Part shown: piece by piece, positions 5,579 through 7,234 of the stretch
How the letters are laid out: each line of letters opens with the position of its first letter
How positions within the stretch are numbered: the stretch's first letter is position 1
Assembly (NCBI GenBank): GCA_964635295.1
Contig: CAZWOB010000097.1
Coordinates: 1-7,234 of the forward strand
Direction: 5' to 3'
DNA length: 7,234 nucleotides
Source of the DNA: Waddlia sp964635295
GTDB lineage: Bacteria > Chlamydiota > Chlamydiia > Chlamydiales > Waddliaceae
Translations under genes and position numbers: made by a program
The notes under the pieces: generated by a model
What the model was told of the DNA's origin: nothing
Database searches by the model: none
Seen by the model: only the letters and a program-made list of their open reading frames with translations

Positions 5579-6927
5579 CTTGAAACGTCTGTGATCTCCA
5601 CCTGATAACGCTTGCCGAAGGCGTCTACGCCGCTAGCGTCGTTGATCAGCACCTGACCGTCAATTTCCGGACACTGCCCGCGATGGCGGCCGACCATCAG
5701 GACACGGGTCTCAGGGTGATACCCTTCGATTACGACATCAAGGACACGGCCAACCCATTTTTTCTGTTCCTGTTCCACGATCTTTTGTTGGATTTGCATC
5801 AATCGGTCATAGCGTTCCTGTTTGACCTCTTCAGAAATCTGATCGGGAAGGTCGTAAGCGTAGCTTCCTGGCTCTCGGGAGAATTGGAACACGCCGACAT
5901 TATCCAATTTGTAATCTTCCAAAAAACCGGCCAGCTCTTCAAACTGCTCCTCTGTTTCTCCCGGAAACCCGACGATCAGGCTGGTGCGGATGGTAATATC
6001 GGGAACTTCTTCCCGCATCTTTTCAATTGTCCCGACGATCTGCTCTCGATTGGTCGCTCGGTGCATGCTTTTCAGCATGTCATCGTTCACATGTTGGATC
6101 GGCATATCGATATAGGGACAGATGCGGGGCTCCTCTTTCATCAACTGGATCAGGTCATCAGTGATCTCATCGGGATAGAGGTACATCAGCCGGAGCCAGT
6201 AATCCCCCTCTTCTTTCAAGAGCTCTTTTAACAAATGGATCAGACCGTCGGTGCGCTTGAACCCGATATCCTTGCCCCAATCGCCCAAATCCTGCGCGAT
6301 CAGGATCACCTCTTTGGCTCCCTGGTTCAAGAGGACTCGGAATTCCTTGAGCACCCGTTCAACCGGTTTGCTTTTCAATGGCCCTTTTATCGTAGGAATG
6401 ATGCAATAGGCGCATCGCTTCCGGCACCCTTCGGCAATCTTTAAATACGCGAAATGTTTTGGTGTGGAAAGGGTGCGCGGCACTTCCCCCGCCTCGAGAT
6501 AACTCCTCGCATTGGTGACCTGTTCTCCCTTTTCCCCCGAACGAACGGCGTCCAAAATCCCTTCAACATCTCCCGACCCCAGGAAATAGTCAACTGGACT
6601 TGTGATCATTTCCTTGTGGCTTTGCACCATGCATCCGGTCACGATCACTTTCGCCCCCTCCTTACGCTGCTCCAATGCTTCATTGATTGTCCGCAGGGAC
6701 TCATCACGCGAAGCTTTCAAAAATCCGCAGGTATTGATGACGATATGGTCTGCATCCTCCAGCCTTTCAGACGGCTCGTAGCCAGCCCTTAACAAGATAC
6801 CCAACATCACTTCGCTGTCGACCAGGTTGCGCGGGCACCCCAAACTAATAAAGAAAATTTTATTTCCTCCGATGCTAAAATCCGGAGACGTCCTCACTTC
6901 ACTTACTTGATTGTACATGTCCAACAT
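5536..6927 (-). CDS. rimO: Ribosomal protein S12 methylthiotransferase RimO
   Basis: RimO is a cytosolic radical-SAM enzyme with two 4Fe-4S clusters that adds a methylthio group to a conserved aspartate of ribosomal protein uS12. The 463-residue product has all expected parts. The N-terminal UPF0004 domain has cluster ligands Cys31 (ISLGCPRNLVDSEVMLG), Cys67 (NTCGF) and Cys99 (VTGCMVQ). The radical-SAM motif is Cys168-x3-Cys172-x2-Cys175 in AEGCRKRCAYCIIP. The core contains PIQHVNDDMLKSMHR and IVGFPGETEEQFEEL. The final roughly 65 residues form a TRAM domain ending SSYDLIGRVLPGSGK. SLGCPRNLVDSE separates RimO from MiaB. An in-frame ATG at 7005 would add 26 residues without family resemblance; ATG 6927 is preferred because AAGGA lies eight bases upstream. 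The gene converges on the MBL gene with a 43-base overlap and diverges from the desaturase gene. Confidence 0.95.
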   Translation of the reverse strand: MLDMYNQVSEVRTSPDFSIGGNKIFFISLGCPRNLVDSEVMLGILLRAGYEPSERLEDADHIVINTCGFLKASRDESLRTINEALEQRKEGAKVIVTGCMVQSHKEMITSPVDYFLGSGDVEGILDAVRSGEKGEQVTNARSYLEAGEVPRTLSTPKHFAYLKIAEGCRKRCAYCIIPTIKGPLKSKPVERVLKEFRVLLNQGAKEVILIAQDLGDWGKDIGFKRTDGLIHLLKELLKEEGDYWLRLMYLYPDEITDDLIQLMKEEPRICPYIDMPIQHVNDDMLKSMHRATNREQIVGTIEKMREEVPDITIRTSLIVGFPGETEEQFEELAGFLEDYKLDNVGVFQFSREPGSYAYDLPDQISEEVKQERYDRLMQIQQKIVEQEQKKWVGRVLDVVIEGYHPETRVLMVGRHRGQCPEIDGQVLINDASGVDAFGKRYQVEITDVSSYDLIGRVLPGSGK

Positions 6928-6932
6928 GTTGG
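6921..6932. repeat. Perfect 12-base palindrome over the rimO start codon
   Basis: CCAACATGTTGG is self-complementary and contains the rimO ATG. In mRNA it could form only a tight hairpin; as DNA it could be a dimer-binding site. A second CCAA/TTGG dyad lies 36 bases to the right (centre to centre). Confidence 0.5.
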
Positions 6933-6935
6933 GTA

Positions 6936-6940
6936 TCCTT
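6936..6940 (-). promoter_or_regulatory. Ribosome binding site deciding the rimO start
   Basis: AAGGA on the minus strand is eight bases before ATG 6927, with no comparable site before the longer alternative at 7005. It supports the shorter, family-typical start. Confidence 0.65.
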
Positions 6941-6955
6941 TGAAAAAATCTACTA

Positions 6956-6969
6956 CCAATTTTAATTGG
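6956..6969. repeat. Inverted repeat in the rimO/desaturase divergent intergenic region
   Basis: CCAATT and AATTGG are 6-base arms around TT, centred in the 80-base gap between two divergent starts. The location suits an operator, but no regulator is known and the arms are A/T-rich. No convincing sigma-70 promoter was found for either gene in this gap. Confidence 0.35.
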
Positions 6970-7007
6970 GAATAGTTTACAACATTCTTGGAAAAAGAAC
7001 ATCATTT

Positions 7008-7234
7008 ATGACGACAGATACACGTACAGAAAAGAAAAAAGTCCTGTTCAAGGGAAAGACGAAGGACGAGTTCCTGACAGAAGTGCGCCGACGCGTCGAT
7101 GCCTACTTTGCAAAGACGGGAAAATCCAGGCATGCCAATACGGCCCTTCATATCAAAGGGGCGCTTCTCTTTGCCGGTTTTCTTTTTTTCTGGATTATTT
7201 TGATGTTCGGCTTGTTTCCCGCGGTCCCCCGCCC
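7008..7234 (+). CDS. Fatty acid desaturase-like membrane protein, 5' part only
   Basis: Only 75 codons are present before the window ends. The visible part begins MTTDTRTEKKKVLFKGKTKD and continues EFLTEVRRRVDAYFAKTGKS (residues 21-40). It then enters a hydrophobic segment ALLFAGFLFFWIILMFGLFP (about 52-71). This layout, with a short cytosolic lead containing F-x-x-x-V-x-x-R-V-D-x-Y-F followed by a first membrane helix, is typical of membrane-bound acyl-CoA/acyl-lipid desaturases of the linoleoyl-CoA (front-end) type. The diagnostic His boxes would lie downstream and cannot be seen, so the call rests on N-terminal similarity. ATG 7008 is the only plausible start; the ribosome site is weak (GGAAAAAGAA). 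It diverges from rimO across an 80-base gap. The likely role, if the call is right, is modification of membrane lipid acyl chains. Confidence 0.65.
   Translation, partial: MTTDTRTEKKKVLFKGKTKDEFLTEVRRRVDAYFAKTGKSRHANTALHIKGALLFAGFLFFWIILMFGLFPAVPR

Noticed and set aside
5683..6231. 182-codon plus-strand frame
   Set aside because: It is antisense to the rimO radical-SAM and TRAM coding region and resembles no known protein.
6928..7005. 26-residue N-terminal extension of RimO
   Set aside because: No ribosome site precedes ATG 7005, the residues do not resemble RimO, and ATG 6927 has a good AAGGA site.

Overview
The window is densely packed chromosomal DNA with seven protein genes: two are cut by the window ends and five are complete. 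No rRNA, tRNA, CRISPR array, insertion sequence or phage gene is visible. No gene-free stretch exceeds about 85 bases. The gene mix suggests a Gram-negative bacterium of the Planctomycetes-Verrucomicrobia-Chlamydiae (PVC) group. Two secreted proteins here resemble, from memory, a pair common in Planctomycetes: a SnoaL/lipocalin-like two-domain protein, and a Gly/Arg/Pro-rich 'mu-protocadherin-like' protein ending in a WLPLG-type domain. The RimO sequence, the desaturase start and a small ankyrin-like protein would fit an environmental chlamydia (Parachlamydiales-like). That assignment is inference; no phylogenetic marker was tested.

Layout. Five genes occupy the minus strand from about 4760 down to the left edge. 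In transcription order they are a secreted SnoaL-like protein, the Gly/Arg/Pro-rich secreted protein, a lipase maturation factor (LMF) family membrane protein, an ankyrin-like protein of unknown function, and a GtrA-family membrane protein cut at base 1. The first three are separated by only 3 and 2 bases and almost certainly form one translationally coupled operon. The ankyrin-like gene follows after 58 bases that contain a plausible sigma-70 promoter, so it may be transcribed separately. GtrA comes 36 to 48 bases later.

On the plus strand, divergent from the operon, lies an RNase Z-like metallo-beta-lactamase-fold hydrolase. Its 3' end overlaps the 3' end of the convergent rimO (ribosomal protein S12 methylthiotransferase) by 43 bases. 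Divergent from rimO, the first 75 codons of a fatty acid desaturase-like membrane protein run off the right edge.

Functional reading. The most interesting unit is the operon 1306-4760. It encodes two exported, cysteine-free proteins plus an LMF-family membrane protein. In animals LMF1 is needed for folding of secreted lipases, but the bacterial role is unknown. The coupling raises the hypothesis that this LMF protein serves the two co-encoded envelope proteins. The other genes (GtrA, MBL hydrolase, rimO, desaturase) look like ordinary membrane-lipid, glycan and translation functions with no evident link to the operon.
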